A program made the translations under genes and the position numbers. From contig NZ_JMPS01000037.1 in NCBI RefSeq assembly GCF_000735455.1, forward strand, positions 1-51,595: a DNA stretch of 51,595 nucleotides, in the 5' to 3' direction. Under the pieces are notes generated by a model. It saw nothing but the letters and a program-made list of their open reading frames with translations, was not told the DNA's origin and ran no database searches. Below, piece by piece: positions 8,789 to 17,514 of this stretch. Position 1 is the first letter of the stretch; each line of letters opens with the position of its first letter. The stretch comes from Yokenella regensburgei ATCC 49455 (GTDB lineage Bacteria > Pseudomonadota > Gammaproteobacteria > Enterobacterales > Enterobacteriaceae).

Positions 8789-9865
8789 TTACTGGAAGCG
8801 CGCCTGAGAAACAGCAAGACCCAGTTGCCACACGGCCATCGCGTAGTGAGTGCTATGGTTGTAGCGGGTGATGGTGTAGAAGTTCGGCAGACCGTACCAG
8901 TATTCGTAACCGGTACCGATATCAAGACGCAGCAGGCTCGCCTGCTGATGGTTGCCCAGCGGCTGGGTCGGCGATAAGCCGACGGCGGCAAGCTGCGCTA
9001 CGTTGTAGTTAGTTTTAAAACCGTTCTCCAGCCCCGGCGCCTGACCCATTGCCTTCACGGCCACCTGATCGCCCTTCACCCAGCCGTGCTGTTTGAAGTA
9101 GTTCGCGACGCTACCAATAGCATCTACCGGATCCCACAGGTTGATATGACCATCGCCGTTGAAGTCGACGGCATATTGCTTATACGAGGAAGGCATAAAC
9201 TGACCGTAACCCATTGCCCCGGCGAATGACCCTTTCAGATCCAGCGGATCGTCCTGCTCGTCGCGCGCCATCAGCAGGAAGGTTTCCAGCTCGCCGGAGA
9301 AATATTCCGCACGACGCGGATAGTTGAAGGAGAGCGTCGCCAGCGCATCGAGAATACGGGTTTTACCCATCACGCGTCCCCAGCGGGTTTCCACGCCGAT
9401 AATCCCGACGATAATTTCCGGCGGCACGCCATAGACCTGCCACGCACGGTTCAGCGCATCTTCATATTGATTCCAGAACGCCACGCCATTTTGCAGGTTG
9501 TCCGGCGTAATGAACTGCTTACGGTAACGCAGCCACGCGCCGTTCGGCCCGGTCGGTACCTGGGCTGTCGGCGCTTGTCGGTCCATCAGGCGCAGCACGT
9601 AGTCGAGGCGTTTTGCCTGCGAGAGGATTTCATGCAGCTGCTGGCGGTCAAAGCCATGTTTGCTGACCATCTTATCGATGAACTGCTCGGCCGCCGCGTT
9701 ATTGGCAAAATCACCGCCCGTCATGGTGACGTTGTGCTGTGGTTCAAGCAGGAAACCACCGGAAGGCGTATTCGCCGTCTCCGGCGTGGCGGTTTTTGGT
9801 TTGCTGCTGCAGGCAGCCAGCAGGACAGCAAGAGGGAGTAAAGCCAGATAACGACGCTTGAACAT
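8789..9865 (-). CDS. mltB: Membrane-bound lytic murein transglycosylase B
   Basis: This 358-residue outer-membrane lipoprotein cleaves the MurNAc-GlcNAc bond of peptidoglycan to form 1,6-anhydromuropeptides; E. coli MltB has 361 residues. The signal peptide ends in the lipobox LLAACSSK with the acylated Cys at residue 19. The catalytic glutamate lies in GVETRWG, followed by GAMGYGQFMPSSY and an EF-hand-like calcium site (DFNGDGHINLWD), all typical of Slt35/MltB. The C-terminal GLPNFYTITRYN is also conserved. In E. coli the srl operon follows on the other side; here the gene is divergent from srlQ directly. Confidence 0.96.
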   Translation of the reverse strand: MFKRRYLALLPLAVLLAACSSKPKTATPETANTPSGGFLLEPQHNVTMTGGDFANNAAAEQFIDKMVSKHGFDRQQLHEILSQAKRLDYVLRLMDRQAPTAQVPTGPNGAWLRYRKQFITPDNLQNGVAFWNQYEDALNRAWQVYGVPPEIIVGIIGVETRWGRVMGKTRILDALATLSFNYPRRAEYFSGELETFLLMARDEQDDPLDLKGSFAGAMGYGQFMPSSYKQYAVDFNGDGHINLWDPVDAIGSVANYFKQHGWVKGDQVAVKAMGQAPGLENGFKTNYNVAQLAAVGLSPTQPLGNHQQASLLRLDIGTGYEYWYGLPNFYTITRYNHSTHYAMAVWQLGLAVSQARFQ

Positions 9866-10045
9866 GTGACTTCCATATTAAACAAATTCGGCAAGGGCAA
9901 GTATGGTAAAGCATCCGCTGGTCGACAAGGAAGTAGCAGACTGACCTGCGCCGCAAATTCTCACCATTTCTCGAAACTCTGCGCTGGAATGCTCTATCAT
10001 GGCGCCCATCTCACGACAATGCCTTTACCCTTCGCGGAGAACCCT

Positions 10046-11011
10046 ATGAGTCAATTCTTACTGAATGCCGGCCGTCAGGCCCTGTTACTAGAACTTCAGG
10101 AAGCCAGCCGTCTGCCGGATAGTCTCGATGAGCGCTTTGTCCGCGCCGCAGAAACCATTATTAACTGCAAAGGCAAACTGATTGTTTCTGGTATTGGCAA
10201 GTCCGGTCATATCGGTAAAAAACTCGCCGCTACCTTCGCCAGCACCGGCACTCCGGCCTTTTTTGTTCACCCTGCCGAAGCCCTGCACGGCGATCTGGGG
10301 ATGATTGAGAGCCGCGACGTCATGCTGTTCATCTCCTATTCCGGCAGTGCGAAAGAGTTGGATCTGATTATCCCTCGACTGGAGGAGCGCGGCGTGGCGC
10401 TGCTGGCAATGACCGGCAAACCGCAGTCAACGCTGGCGCTGGCCGCGACCGCGACGCTTGATATTTCGGTCGAGCGCGAAGCCTGCCCAATGCATCTGGC
10501 CCCAACCTCCAGCACCGTAAATACCCTGATGCTCGGCGACGCGCTGGCGATGGCGGTGATGCAGGCGCGTGGCTTTAACGAAGAAGACTTTGCCCGTTCG
10601 CACCCGGCTGGCGCGCTGGGCGCACGACTGTTGAATAAAGTCCATCACCTGATGCGTCGCGACGGCGACGTGCCGCAGGTACAGCTTGAAGCGAGCGTGA
10701 TGGACGCCATGCTGGAACTGAGCCGTACCGGCCTCGGCCTGGTGGCGGTCTGTAACGCAGAAGGCGGCGTAGAAGGCGTGTTCACCGACGGCGACCTGCG
10801 GCGCTGGCTGGTCGGCGGCGGCACACTGAACGATATCGTCGCCCCGGCCATGACCCGCGGTGGCGTAACGCTACAGGCGCAGGAACGCGCCATTGAAGCG
10901 AAAGAGATTCTGATGCGTCACAAGATCAGCGCCGCACCGGTCGTCGACGAAGCGGGCAAACTGACCGGCGCGATTAACCTGCAAAACTTCTATCAGGCGG
11001 GCATTCTCTAA
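10046..11011 (+). CDS. srlQ: Arabinose-5-phosphate isomerase GutQ/SrlQ
   Basis: This 321-residue protein has exactly the E. coli length. The start [11 protein letters not shown] was chosen by alignment to GutQ; longer starts would extend into the mltB promoter region. An N-terminal SIS sugar-phosphate isomerase domain ([21 protein letters not shown], then the EALHGDLGM and [10 protein letters not shown] segments) is followed by two CBS domains. The enzyme interconverts ribulose-5-phosphate and arabinose-5-phosphate, the precursor of Kdo. In E. coli it is the last gene of the sorbitol operon, but srlAEBDMR are absent here. Its stop overlaps that of the convergent norR by 3 nt. Confidence 0.95.
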   Translation: MSQFLLNAGRQALLLELQEASRLPDSLDERFVRAAETIINCKGKLIVSGIGKSGHIGKKLAATFASTGTPAFFVHPAEALHGDLGMIESRDVMLFISYSGSAKELDLIIPRLEERGVALLAMTGKPQSTLALAATATLDISVEREACPMHLAPTSSTVNTLMLGDALAMAVMQARGFNEEDFARSHPAGALGARLLNKVHHLMRRDGDVPQVQLEASVMDAMLELSRTGLGLVAVCNAEGGVEGVFTDGDLRRWLVGGGTLNDIVAPAMTRGGVTLQAQERAIEAKEILMRHKISAAPVVDEAGKLTGAINLQNFYQAGIL

Positions 11012-12522
11012 CCCTTCATCCCCAGACGTTTCGCCAGCCGGTGCAGGTTGGCGACGTCCATCTCAAGCGCCCGGGCGGCAGTCGCCCATTTGTGCTGAGC
11101 CTGCTCCAGCGCCCGGGCGATAGTCTCGCGCTGAAATGCCTCGGTGGCTTCGCGAAGGTTACGGGTGTCCGGCGCGACTTCCACTGCCGGCGCCTCTACC
11201 ATTACCTCTTCGCCGGTCTGGAAATGCTGCGCCTGCAGCACCACGTCATCTCCCGAGCGCGCCGCCCGCGCCAGCACCACCGCACGATGAATCGCATGCT
11301 CAAGCTCACGCACGTTCCCCGGCCAGTGCCAGGCCAGCAATTTTGCCCGCGCGCCGGCGCTCAGGAGCACCTGAGAAAGCCCCAGCCGCAGCCGGCACTG
11401 TTCGCAGAAATAGCCCGCCAGCAGCAGGACATCATCGCCACGTTCACGCAGCGGCGGCACGGAAAGCGGGAAAACGCTCAACCGGTGGAACAGGTCGGCA
11501 CGAAAACGCCCCGCCAGGACCTCTTCGCGCAAATCGCGGTTGGTCGCCGCCAGCACCCGGACATCCACCCGCAGGCTGCTGTCGTCCCCCACCCGCTGAA
11601 TGTCGCCATACTGCAATACGCGCAGCAGCTTGGCCTGTAACGCCAGCGACAGCTCGCCGATTTCATCAAGAAACAGCGTACCGTTGTCCGCCATCTCAAA
11701 CTTACCGCTGCGGTGGCTGATAGCGCCGGTGAAGGCCCCCTTAACGTGACCAAACAGCTCGCTTTCAGCAACGCTCTCCGGCAGTGCCGCACAGTTGAGA
11801 TACACCAGCGGATTAGCCGCCCGCGGTGAACCTTCGTGAATGGCCTTCGCCACCAGCTCTTTACCGGTACCGGTCTCTCCGCTAATCAGCACGTTGAGAT
11901 CGGAGGCCGCCACGATGTCTATCTCCTTTTTCAACTGCAGCATACGCTCGGAAAGGCCGATCATCTCTTGCCCCGAGGGAATACTGTCGCGGGTGGTGGC
12001 GTCCGGTAGCACGTTCTGGTTCTCAAGCCGGGCAATCAGCAGCGCATTATTCAGCGCCCCCGACACCAGCGCGGCAATCAACCGCAATTCTTCGTCGCTG
12101 AAGCTGTCGAACTGATCTGCCGACATACCATCGAGCGTTAAGGCGCCAATCAGGTTTTGGCCCGCAAACAGCGGTAGCCCCAGGCAGGCGTGTACTTTCA
12201 GGCTTTCATGGCCTGGGATCAGACCATCGTAGGGATCCGGTAACGAGCTGTCTGCCGGGAAGCGCACCACATCCCCGGCGCGGGCAATTGCCTCAAGGCG
12301 TGGATGCCCTTCGAGGGTGAAACGTCGCCCGAGGACATCTTTCGCCAGACCATCAATCGCCAGGGGCACAAACTGATGCGCCTCATAGCGCAGCAGCGCC
12401 GAGGCATCGCAGCCCAGCACCTCGCGTAGAGTGGTGATAAGCCGTGCAAAGCGGTCCTGATGACCAATATCGCTTTGCAAATCAATGGCAATTTTTGCCA
12501 GCACTTCTACAGAAAAACTCAT
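11008..12522 (-). CDS. norR: Nitric oxide-responsive transcriptional activator NorR
   Basis: This 504-residue sigma-54 enhancer-binding protein has the same length as E. coli NorR. Its N-terminal GAF domain senses NO through a mononuclear iron. The AAA+ domain shows Walker A GETGTGKE, the sigma-54 contact loop GAFTGA and Walker [13 protein letters not shown]-terminal Fis-type helix-turn-helix ends in [20 protein letters not shown]. It is divergent from norVW, and three GTCA-N3-TGAC enhancers lie in the gap. NorR activates norVW when NO is present. Confidence 0.97.
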   Translation of the reverse strand: MSFSVEVLAKIAIDLQSDIGHQDRFARLITTLREVLGCDASALLRYEAHQFVPLAIDGLAKDVLGRRFTLEGHPRLEAIARAGDVVRFPADSSLPDPYDGLIPGHESLKVHACLGLPLFAGQNLIGALTLDGMSADQFDSFSDEELRLIAALVSGALNNALLIARLENQNVLPDATTRDSIPSGQEMIGLSERMLQLKKEIDIVAASDLNVLISGETGTGKELVAKAIHEGSPRAANPLVYLNCAALPESVAESELFGHVKGAFTGAISHRSGKFEMADNGTLFLDEIGELSLALQAKLLRVLQYGDIQRVGDDSSLRVDVRVLAATNRDLREEVLAGRFRADLFHRLSVFPLSVPPLRERGDDVLLLAGYFCEQCRLRLGLSQVLLSAGARAKLLAWHWPGNVRELEHAIHRAVVLARAARSGDDVVLQAQHFQTGEEVMVEAPAVEVAPDTRNLREATEAFQRETIARALEQAQHKWATAARALEMDVANLHRLAKRLGMKG

Positions 12523-12534
12523 TACCGCCTCGCT

Positions 12535-12545
12535 GTCATTTTGAC
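12535..12545. promoter_or_regulatory. NorR enhancer site 1
   Basis: GTCATTTTGAC fits the palindromic NorR core GTCA-N3-TGAC. It is the site nearest norR, only 13 bp from the norR start codon, so it could also mediate autoregulation. Confidence 0.85.
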
Positions 12546-12555
12546 AATTTATATT

Positions 12556-12566
12556 GTCATATTGAC
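12556..12566. promoter_or_regulatory. NorR enhancer site 2
   Basis: GTCATATTGAC is a perfect GTCA-N3-TGAC core. It lies 21 bp from site 1, two helical turns, so the two are on the same DNA face. Confidence 0.85.
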
Positions 12567-12579
12567 GAAGATATTCATA

Positions 12580-12590
12580 GTCACTTTGAC
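12580..12590. promoter_or_regulatory. NorR enhancer site 3
   Basis: GTCACTTTGAC is a perfect GTCA-N3-TGAC core, 24 bp from site 2 and about 55 bp upstream of the norV sigma-54 promoter. Three tandem sites match the E. coli arrangement needed for NorR hexamer assembly. Confidence 0.85.
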
Positions 12591-12644
12591 ATCGATAAAA
12601 ATCAGCAAAACAAAAAAATCATTTAAAATCAATAAACTAAAAAG

Positions 12645-12661
12645 TTGGCACGCAACTTGAT
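12645..12661 (+). promoter_or_regulatory. Sigma-54 promoter of norVW
   Basis: TTGGCACGCAACTTGAT has a perfect -24 element (TGGCAC). The -12 element reads TTGA where the consensus is TTGC, so one of the two invariant -12 bases differs. Position and context (NorR sites upstream, norV ATG about 50 bp downstream) support it. Confidence 0.7.
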
Positions 12662-12712
12662 AATAGCCAGATATCTTTTTTCAAACACCGTATAAATGAT
12701 ATTGAGGTTGTT

Positions 12713-14161
12713 ATGGCGATTCATGTAAAAAATAACATTCACTGGGTTGGACAGCGTGACTGGGAAGTCCGTGATTTTCATGGTACCGAGTACAAAACGC
12801 TCCGGGGCAGCAGCTATAACAGCTATTTGATTCGCGAAGAAAAAAACGTACTGATCGATACCGTCGATCACAAATTCAGCCGTGATTTTGTGCAGAACCT
12901 GCGTGCCGAAATCGACCTGGCCGATATCGACTACATCATTATCAACCACGCCGAAGAGGATCACGCCGGGGCGCTGACTGAACTGATGTCCTGTATTCCG
13001 GACACGCCGATTTACTGCACTGCCAACGCCATTGATTCTATCAACGGTCACCACCATCACCCGGAGTGGAATTTCAACGTGGTGAAAACCGGCGACAGTC
13101 TGGATATTGGCAACGGCAAATCGCTGATTTTCGTAGAAACGCCGATGCTGCACTGGCCGGACAGCATGATGACCTACATGACCGGCGACGCGGTGCTGTT
13201 CAGTAACGACGCTTTCGGTCAGCACTACTGCGACGAACACCTGTTCAACGATGAAGTTGACCAAATCGAACTGTACGAGCAATGTCTGCGTTACTACGCC
13301 AATATCCTGACGCCGTTCAGCCGCCTGGTAACGCCAAAAATCACCGAGATCCTCGGCTTCAACCTGCCGGTAGAGATGATTGCTACCTCCCATGGCGTGG
13401 TATGGCGCGATAATCCAACGCAGATTGTCGAGCAGTACCTGAAGTGGGCGGCGGATTACCAGGAAGACAGGATCACCATTTTCTACGACACCATGTCGAA
13501 CAACACCCGGATGATGGCCGATGCGATTGCCCAGGGGATCAACGAAGTCGATCCTCGTGTGGCGGTGAAAATCTTTAACGTCGCCCGTAGCGATAAAAAC
13601 GAAATCCTCACTAACGTCTTCCGCTCCAAAGGCGTACTGGTTGGGACCTCAACCATGAACAACGTGATGATGCCGAAAATCGCCGGACTGGTAGAAGAGA
13701 TAACCGGCCTGCGTTTTCGCAATAAACACGCCAGCGCCTTTGGCTCCCACGGCTGGAGCGGCGGCGCGGTTGACCGTCTCTCCACCCGTCTGCAGGATGC
13801 CGGTTTAGAGATGTCGCTGAGCCTGAAAGCAAAATGGCGCCCGGACCTCGACGCGCTGGAACTGTGCCGCGAACATGGCCGCGAAATTGCCCGCCAGTGG
13901 GCGCTTACTCCACTTCCTGTGGCTGAGCGTACTGAATCTCAGGCAGCCGCAGACACCGCCTGCGCGACGGCAGCAGCGGCAGATCTCGGGCCAATGATGC
14001 AGTGCAGCGTTTGCCAGTGGATCTACGATCCAGCAAAAGGCGAGCCAAATCAGGGCGTTCAGCCGGGTACACCGTGGAGCGATGTGCCGGATAATTTCCT
14101 GTGTCCGGAATGCTCTCTCGGCAAAGAGGTCTTCGACGTCCTGGCCACGGAGGCAAAATGA
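12713..14161 (+). CDS. norV: Anaerobic nitric oxide reductase flavorubredoxin
   Basis: This 482-residue protein compares with 479 in E. coli. It reduces NO to N2O under anaerobic conditions. The N-terminal metallo-beta-lactamase-fold domain carries the diiron ligands in HAEEDHAG. A flavodoxin domain starts near [20 protein letters not shown]-terminal rubredoxin domain has [10 protein letters not shown] and CPECSLG, the two Cys pairs that bind one iron. An alanine-rich linker ([13 protein letters not shown]) joins flavodoxin and rubredoxin. The stop overlaps the norW start (ATGA). Confidence 0.97.
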   Translation: MAIHVKNNIHWVGQRDWEVRDFHGTEYKTLRGSSYNSYLIREEKNVLIDTVDHKFSRDFVQNLRAEIDLADIDYIIINHAEEDHAGALTELMSCIPDTPIYCTANAIDSINGHHHHPEWNFNVVKTGDSLDIGNGKSLIFVETPMLHWPDSMMTYMTGDAVLFSNDAFGQHYCDEHLFNDEVDQIELYEQCLRYYANILTPFSRLVTPKITEILGFNLPVEMIATSHGVVWRDNPTQIVEQYLKWAADYQEDRITIFYDTMSNNTRMMADAIAQGINEVDPRVAVKIFNVARSDKNEILTNVFRSKGVLVGTSTMNNVMMPKIAGLVEEITGLRFRNKHASAFGSHGWSGGAVDRLSTRLQDAGLEMSLSLKAKWRPDLDALELCREHGREIARQWALTPLPVAERTESQAAADTACATAAAADLGPMMQCSVCQWIYDPAKGEPNQGVQPGTPWSDVPDNFLCPECSLGKEVFDVLATEAK

Positions 14162-15291
14162 AACATGGCATTATGATAATTGGTTCGGGCTTCGCCGCCC
14201 GCCAGTTAGTCAAAAACATCCGCAAGCAGGATACCGTCGTCCCCATCACCCTGGTCGCTGCCGACAGCATGGATGAGTACAACAAACCGGATATCAGTCA
14301 CGTTATCAGCCGTGGACTCAGCGCAGACGAACTGACCTTACAAACCGCCGGTGAGTTTGCCGAGCAGTATAACCTGCGCCTGTTTCCGCAGACCTGGGTG
14401 ACAGAAATTGACGCCGACGCGCACTGGGTTAAAAGCCGGGATAAACAGTGGCACTTCGACAAACTGGTCCTGGCGACCGGCGCCGCACCGTTCATTCCGA
14501 ACGTACCCGGCCGCGAGCTGATGGTCACGCTCAACAGCCAGCAGGAGTACGGGGCATCGCAAAGCCACCTGCGTGATGCACAAAGGGTGCTGATTGTCGG
14601 CGGTGGGCTGATTGGCTGCGAGCTGGCGATGGATTTTAGCCGTGCAGGCAAAGCGGTGACCGTCGTGGATAACTCCGCTTCGGTGCTGGCCTCCCTGATG
14701 CCGCCGGAGGCAAGCAGCCGCCTGCAGCATCGTCTGACCGACATGGGCGTTCATCTGCTGTTGAAAAGCCAGCTATCAGGTCTTGAGAAAACCGCCGGCG
14801 GCGTTCGCGTCATGCTCGACCGGGAGCGGGTTATTGAAGTGGATGCCGTCGTTGCCGCAGCGGGTCTAATCCCGGAAACCGCCCTCGCTCGCCGGGCAGG
14901 GCTAAAAACCCAACGTGGGATCGAGGTGAACGAGACGATGCAAACCAGTCACCCGGATATTTATGCCCTCGGTGACTGTGCAGAAATCAACGGCATGGTG
15001 CTACCGTTCCTGCAGCCGATTTTACTCAGCGCGATGACGCTTGCCAAAAACCTGCTGGGACAAAACGGTGGGCTGAAGCTTCCACCGATGCTGGTGAAAG
15101 TGAAAACCCCGGACGTGCCGCTGCACCTGGCGGGTGACACCCGCCGCGCCGATCTCACCTGGAATATCGTCTGCAACGGACAGGGGATGGTCGCGAAAGG
15201 GGTCGACGCAGAAGACAAACTGCGCGCCTTCGTGGTCAGCGAAGACCATATGAAAGACGCGTTTGCACTGCTGAAAAACTTATCAGCGTAA
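14158..15291 (+). CDS. norW: Nitric oxide reductase FlRd-NAD(+) reductase
   Basis: This 377-residue flavoprotein has the same length as E. coli NorW. It passes electrons from NADH to the rubredoxin domain of NorV. The start [17 protein letters not shown] gives the N-terminal FAD dinucleotide-binding motif (GSGFAA), and [14 protein letters not shown] is the NAD-binding motif near residue 145. [10 protein letters not shown] is the conserved FAD ribityl-contact segment. It is translationally coupled to norV and followed by a terminator. Confidence 0.96.
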   Translation: MKHGIMIIGSGFAARQLVKNIRKQDTVVPITLVAADSMDEYNKPDISHVISRGLSADELTLQTAGEFAEQYNLRLFPQTWVTEIDADAHWVKSRDKQWHFDKLVLATGAAPFIPNVPGRELMVTLNSQQEYGASQSHLRDAQRVLIVGGGLIGCELAMDFSRAGKAVTVVDNSASVLASLMPPEASSRLQHRLTDMGVHLLLKSQLSGLEKTAGGVRVMLDRERVIEVDAVVAAAGLIPETALARRAGLKTQRGIEVNETMQTSHPDIYALGDCAEINGMVLPFLQPILLSAMTLAKNLLGQNGGLKLPPMLVKVKTPDVPLHLAGDTRRADLTWNIVCNGQGMVAKGVDAEDKLRAFVVSEDHMKDAFALLKNLSA

Positions 15292-15365
15292 CGGTGAGTA
15301 TTAACCCTCCAGCCACTTAATCGCAGCACATGGATGTGTCGCTTGCATGTCGACTTACCGACATT

Positions 15366-15392
15366 TTAGCCCCTATGTCCGGGGCTTTTTTT
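15366..15392 (+). terminator. norVW terminator
   Basis: AGCCCC paired with GGGGCT around a 7-nt loop is followed by a run of seven T. It is a strong rho-independent terminator on the plus strand and separates norVW from the convergent toxin-antitoxin genes. Confidence 0.85.
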
Positions 15393-15429
15393 GTTTCCTG
15401 AGTATCTGTAAGAAGCTGGCAACCCAGAC

Positions 15430-15729
15430 TTAAACATGGAATGCGATTCTCTTCCCACCGGGTAAGGTCACATCAATACGCAGCTCCCCCCCCAGGGCAG
15501 ACACGTAGCGTTTGAGAGTAGAAAGTCTCGGGTCGTTGCCAGGCTGCTCGATTTTCGCAAGCGTCGGCTGCTTAACACCCATGGCTGCTGCAAGTTGAGT
15601 TTGCGACAAATTTAATTCTTCACGCAGCTGCGTCAATGCCACGATCTGGCGCATTTCCTCAACTTTCTCAGTCACGCGCTGCTGATCCTCAGGACTCTGC
15701 TGCGCCATCAGCGCTTTTAAAGTAGACAT
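15430..15729 (-). CDS. XRE-family antitoxin (HigA-like)
   Basis: This 99-residue protein has a helix-turn-helix of the Cro/CI type in its middle (LSQTQLAAAMGVKQPTLAKIEQ) followed by DPRLSTLKRYVSALGGEL. This matches the short antitoxins paired with Gp49/HigB-type toxins. It follows the toxin gene by 9 bp, the inverted order typical of higBA. It should neutralise the toxin and repress the pair through the two operators upstream of the toxin gene. The exact family name is uncertain. Confidence 0.85.
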   Translation of the reverse strand: MSTLKALMAQQSPEDQQRVTEKVEEMRQIVALTQLREELNLSQTQLAAAMGVKQPTLAKIEQPGNDPRLSTLKRYVSALGGELRIDVTLPGGKRIAFHV

Positions 15730-15738
15730 ATGACTTCC

Positions 15739-16080
15739 TTACTTTACCAGGTGCTTACTGAATTCGTTATCAGCTAACCTAATCATTTCTTTGTAAAAAC
15801 GTCGCTCATTGACCCCTCTTTTACTACCGGCACAAAGCACTACCGCTTTGCGTCCAGGGTCAAATGCAAAGAATGCTCTCACCGGATTACCGGCATGCTG
15901 TATACGAAGCTCTTTCATATTGGCGTAGTTTGACTCATTAACCGTATCGACATAAGGGCGACCCAGTTGTGGACCAAATTCTTCCAGAAGATGCATCGCA
16001 GCCAGCATATCAATTTTTAAAGCTTGTGTTTGCACCATAAACCATTCATCAAACAAATCCGTTGTTTCAACATCCCACAT
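15739..16080 (-). CDS. RelE/HigB-type toxin (Gp49-like)
   Basis: This 113-residue protein starts MWDVETTDLFDEWF and contains GPQLGRPYVDTV, MKELRIQHAGNPVRAFFAFDP and VVLCAGSKRG, the recognisable core of the phage Gp49/HigB-like ribonuclease toxins of the RelE superfamily. Such toxins cleave mRNA, usually on the ribosome. It is the first gene of the pair, expressed from a promoter region holding two TAGC-type inverted repeats. The pair sits between norW and hypF, where E. coli has no gene, suggesting horizontal acquisition. Confidence 0.85.
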   Translation of the reverse strand: MWDVETTDLFDEWFMVQTQALKIDMLAAMHLLEEFGPQLGRPYVDTVNESNYANMKELRIQHAGNPVRAFFAFDPGRKAVVLCAGSKRGVNERRFYKEMIRLADNEFSKHLVK

Positions 16081-16091
16081 CCGCGATCCCT

Positions 16092-16109
16092 CATAGCTTA
16101 TTTGCTATA
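16092..16109. promoter_or_regulatory. Putative toxin-antitoxin operator 1
   Basis: catagcttatttgctata contains the perfect inverted repeat TAGC-N6-GCTA and begins 12 bp upstream of the toxin start codon. The second copy is centred 26 bp away. A dimeric XRE antitoxin is the expected ligand. Confidence 0.55.
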
Positions 16110-16117
16110 AATCATAT

Positions 16118-16135
16118 TATAGCCTATTTACTATA
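16118..16135. promoter_or_regulatory. Putative toxin-antitoxin operator 2
   Basis: tatagcctatttactata is a second copy of the TATAGC-N6-RCTATA palindrome with one mismatch between the arms. The AT-rich sequence between the two copies can supply the -10 of the toxin promoter (TATAAT on the minus strand at 16116-16121). Confidence 0.55.
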
Positions 16136-16263
16136 ATATCAATGCCACCACGCGATACCTGCTCAAATCATCATAAATCCGGAACAACTCGAAAAATCAC
16201 GGCCTGTTTTAATCCAGGAGCCTGCCCTATTCTGGCTGTGAATTAACCACCCGGAGAGAAAAA

Positions 16264-16434
16264 ATGACGACGCTTACTCACGACCTGCGCTACTTTGCTC
16301 AGTACTTTACGTCGGTTCGTCATGCTGAGAACCCGGGGAAATTTAGCTGGTTATATCTTTCCCCGCAGGAGCGCATGGAGCGGCTTGAAGAGCTGCTGTC
16401 TCCGCTCAGCAAAGACTCGCTTTCCCGCCACTAG
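16264..16434 (+). CDS. Small hypothetical protein, 56 residues
   Basis: The frame starts at ATG behind a GGAGAG Shine-Dalgarno and encodes MTTLTHDLRYFAQYF, then SWLYLSPQERMERLEELLSP, ending in SLSRH. It has no signal peptide or membrane segment; it looks like a small soluble, mainly helical protein. The stop codon lies inside a terminator hairpin, typical of a short monocistronic gene. I do not recognise the family. It is on the opposite strand to the nickel transporter and convergent with it. Confidence 0.65.
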   Translation: MTTLTHDLRYFAQYFTSVRHAENPGKFSWLYLSPQERMERLEELLSPLSKDSLSRH

Positions 16435-16444
16435 CGGGCTTTTC
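16424..16444 (+). terminator. Terminator of the 56-residue ORF
   Basis: CCCGC paired with GCGGG around CACTA, followed by CTTTT, overlaps the stop codon of the small gene. It is a moderately strong intrinsic terminator on the plus strand. Confidence 0.6.
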
Positions 16445-16475
16445 CGGCGGTACATCGCCGCCGGATGCTCCATGC

Positions 16476-17504
16476 TCAGATCTTGTTGCCATCTACCGAC
16501 AGCGCATCGTAGCCGCGCCAGCGATAGTTCACCACCGACAACAACCAGCACGCCACGAACAGCGCGACCACCACAAAGCCGGCATTGCCGAGGTTGTTGT
16601 TAAGAAATGCCACCCCACGCCACAGCCCGCCGTCGAGGGAAAACTTGTCGGCAAACAGCCCCAGCGCTTCCAGGCCGCCGATAAACAGCGCCACGACGAC
16701 CGAAGTACCGGTAATGGTCATGTTGTAATAAAGCTTGCGCTGAGGCTTGTTGAACGCCCAGCCATAGGCACCGACCATCAGCACATTGTCGAGGGTATCG
16801 ATAAGCGCCATACCGCTGGCAAACAGCGCCGGGAACACCATGATTGACCAGATGGACATCCCGTGGGAGGCTCCGGCCGCGGAAATACCCAGCACCCCGA
16901 TTTCTGTCGCGGTGTCAAACCCCAGCCCGAATAAGAAACCCACCAGATACATATGCCAGCTCTTACCCACCAGGCGGAACGTACGGCCAAACAGCCAGCT
17001 CATGCTCCCTCCGGTGAAGGCGGCATCGGCGTCCACTTTCTTGCCGCGCTTCAGTGCCTGAAAACTACGCCAGACGCTGCGTAAAATCACCAGATTAACC
17101 AGCGCCATGGCGAGTAAAAACAACGCCGATACCGCCGTTCCGATGACGCTGCCGGTATCATGAAACCACGCCATGTTTTTCTGAAATGCCGTCGCGGTGG
17201 CGGCAATCGCTACGGTTGCCAGCACCACAATCGTCGAATGACCCAGCGAAAACCACGCCCCTACGCCGCAGGGACGACGACCCTGCTGCATCATTTTTCG
17301 CGTAACGGTATCGATCGCCGCAATATGATCGGCATCGACCGCGTGGCGCAGACCATAGCCCCACGCCAGTACGCTCGCCGCCATCAGCGCCCCGCTATGC
17401 GCAAACTGCTGCCAGGCCAGCGCCCATACCAGCAGGTTCACCAGAGCTAAAACCAGCACCAGTACCGCCGCCCGTGGCTGCTGGCGTAAGATTCGTAAGA
17501 ACAT
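16476..17504 (-). CDS. NiCoT-family high-affinity nickel/cobalt transporter
   Basis: This 342-residue inner-membrane permease with about eight hydrophobic segments carries the NiCoT signature HAVDADHI (HX4DH) near residue 53, plus FSLGHSTIVV and LGFDTATEIG. These residues select Ni2+ or Co2+. It lies 10 bp downstream of hypF in the same direction, so it is probably the last gene of a hydN-hypF-nickel transporter operon. That context strongly suggests it supplies nickel to the NiFe hydrogenase encoded nearby. E. coli has no such gene at this site. A few residues of substrate choice (Ni versus Co) cannot be judged by eye. Confidence 0.92.
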   Translation of the reverse strand: MFLRILRQQPRAAVLVLVLALVNLLVWALAWQQFAHSGALMAASVLAWGYGLRHAVDADHIAAIDTVTRKMMQQGRRPCGVGAWFSLGHSTIVVLATVAIAATATAFQKNMAWFHDTGSVIGTAVSALFLLAMALVNLVILRSVWRSFQALKRGKKVDADAAFTGGSMSWLFGRTFRLVGKSWHMYLVGFLFGLGFDTATEIGVLGISAAGASHGMSIWSIMVFPALFASGMALIDTLDNVLMVGAYGWAFNKPQRKLYYNMTITGTSVVVALFIGGLEALGLFADKFSLDGGLWRGVAFLNNNLGNAGFVVVALFVACWLLSVVNYRWRGYDALSVDGNKI

Positions 17505-17514
17505 CGTGTCTACC

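Noticed and set aside
10427-10648. Short open frames inside srlQ, norV and other genes
   Set aside because: All overlap confidently assigned genes in other frames and have no independent ribosome site or domain.
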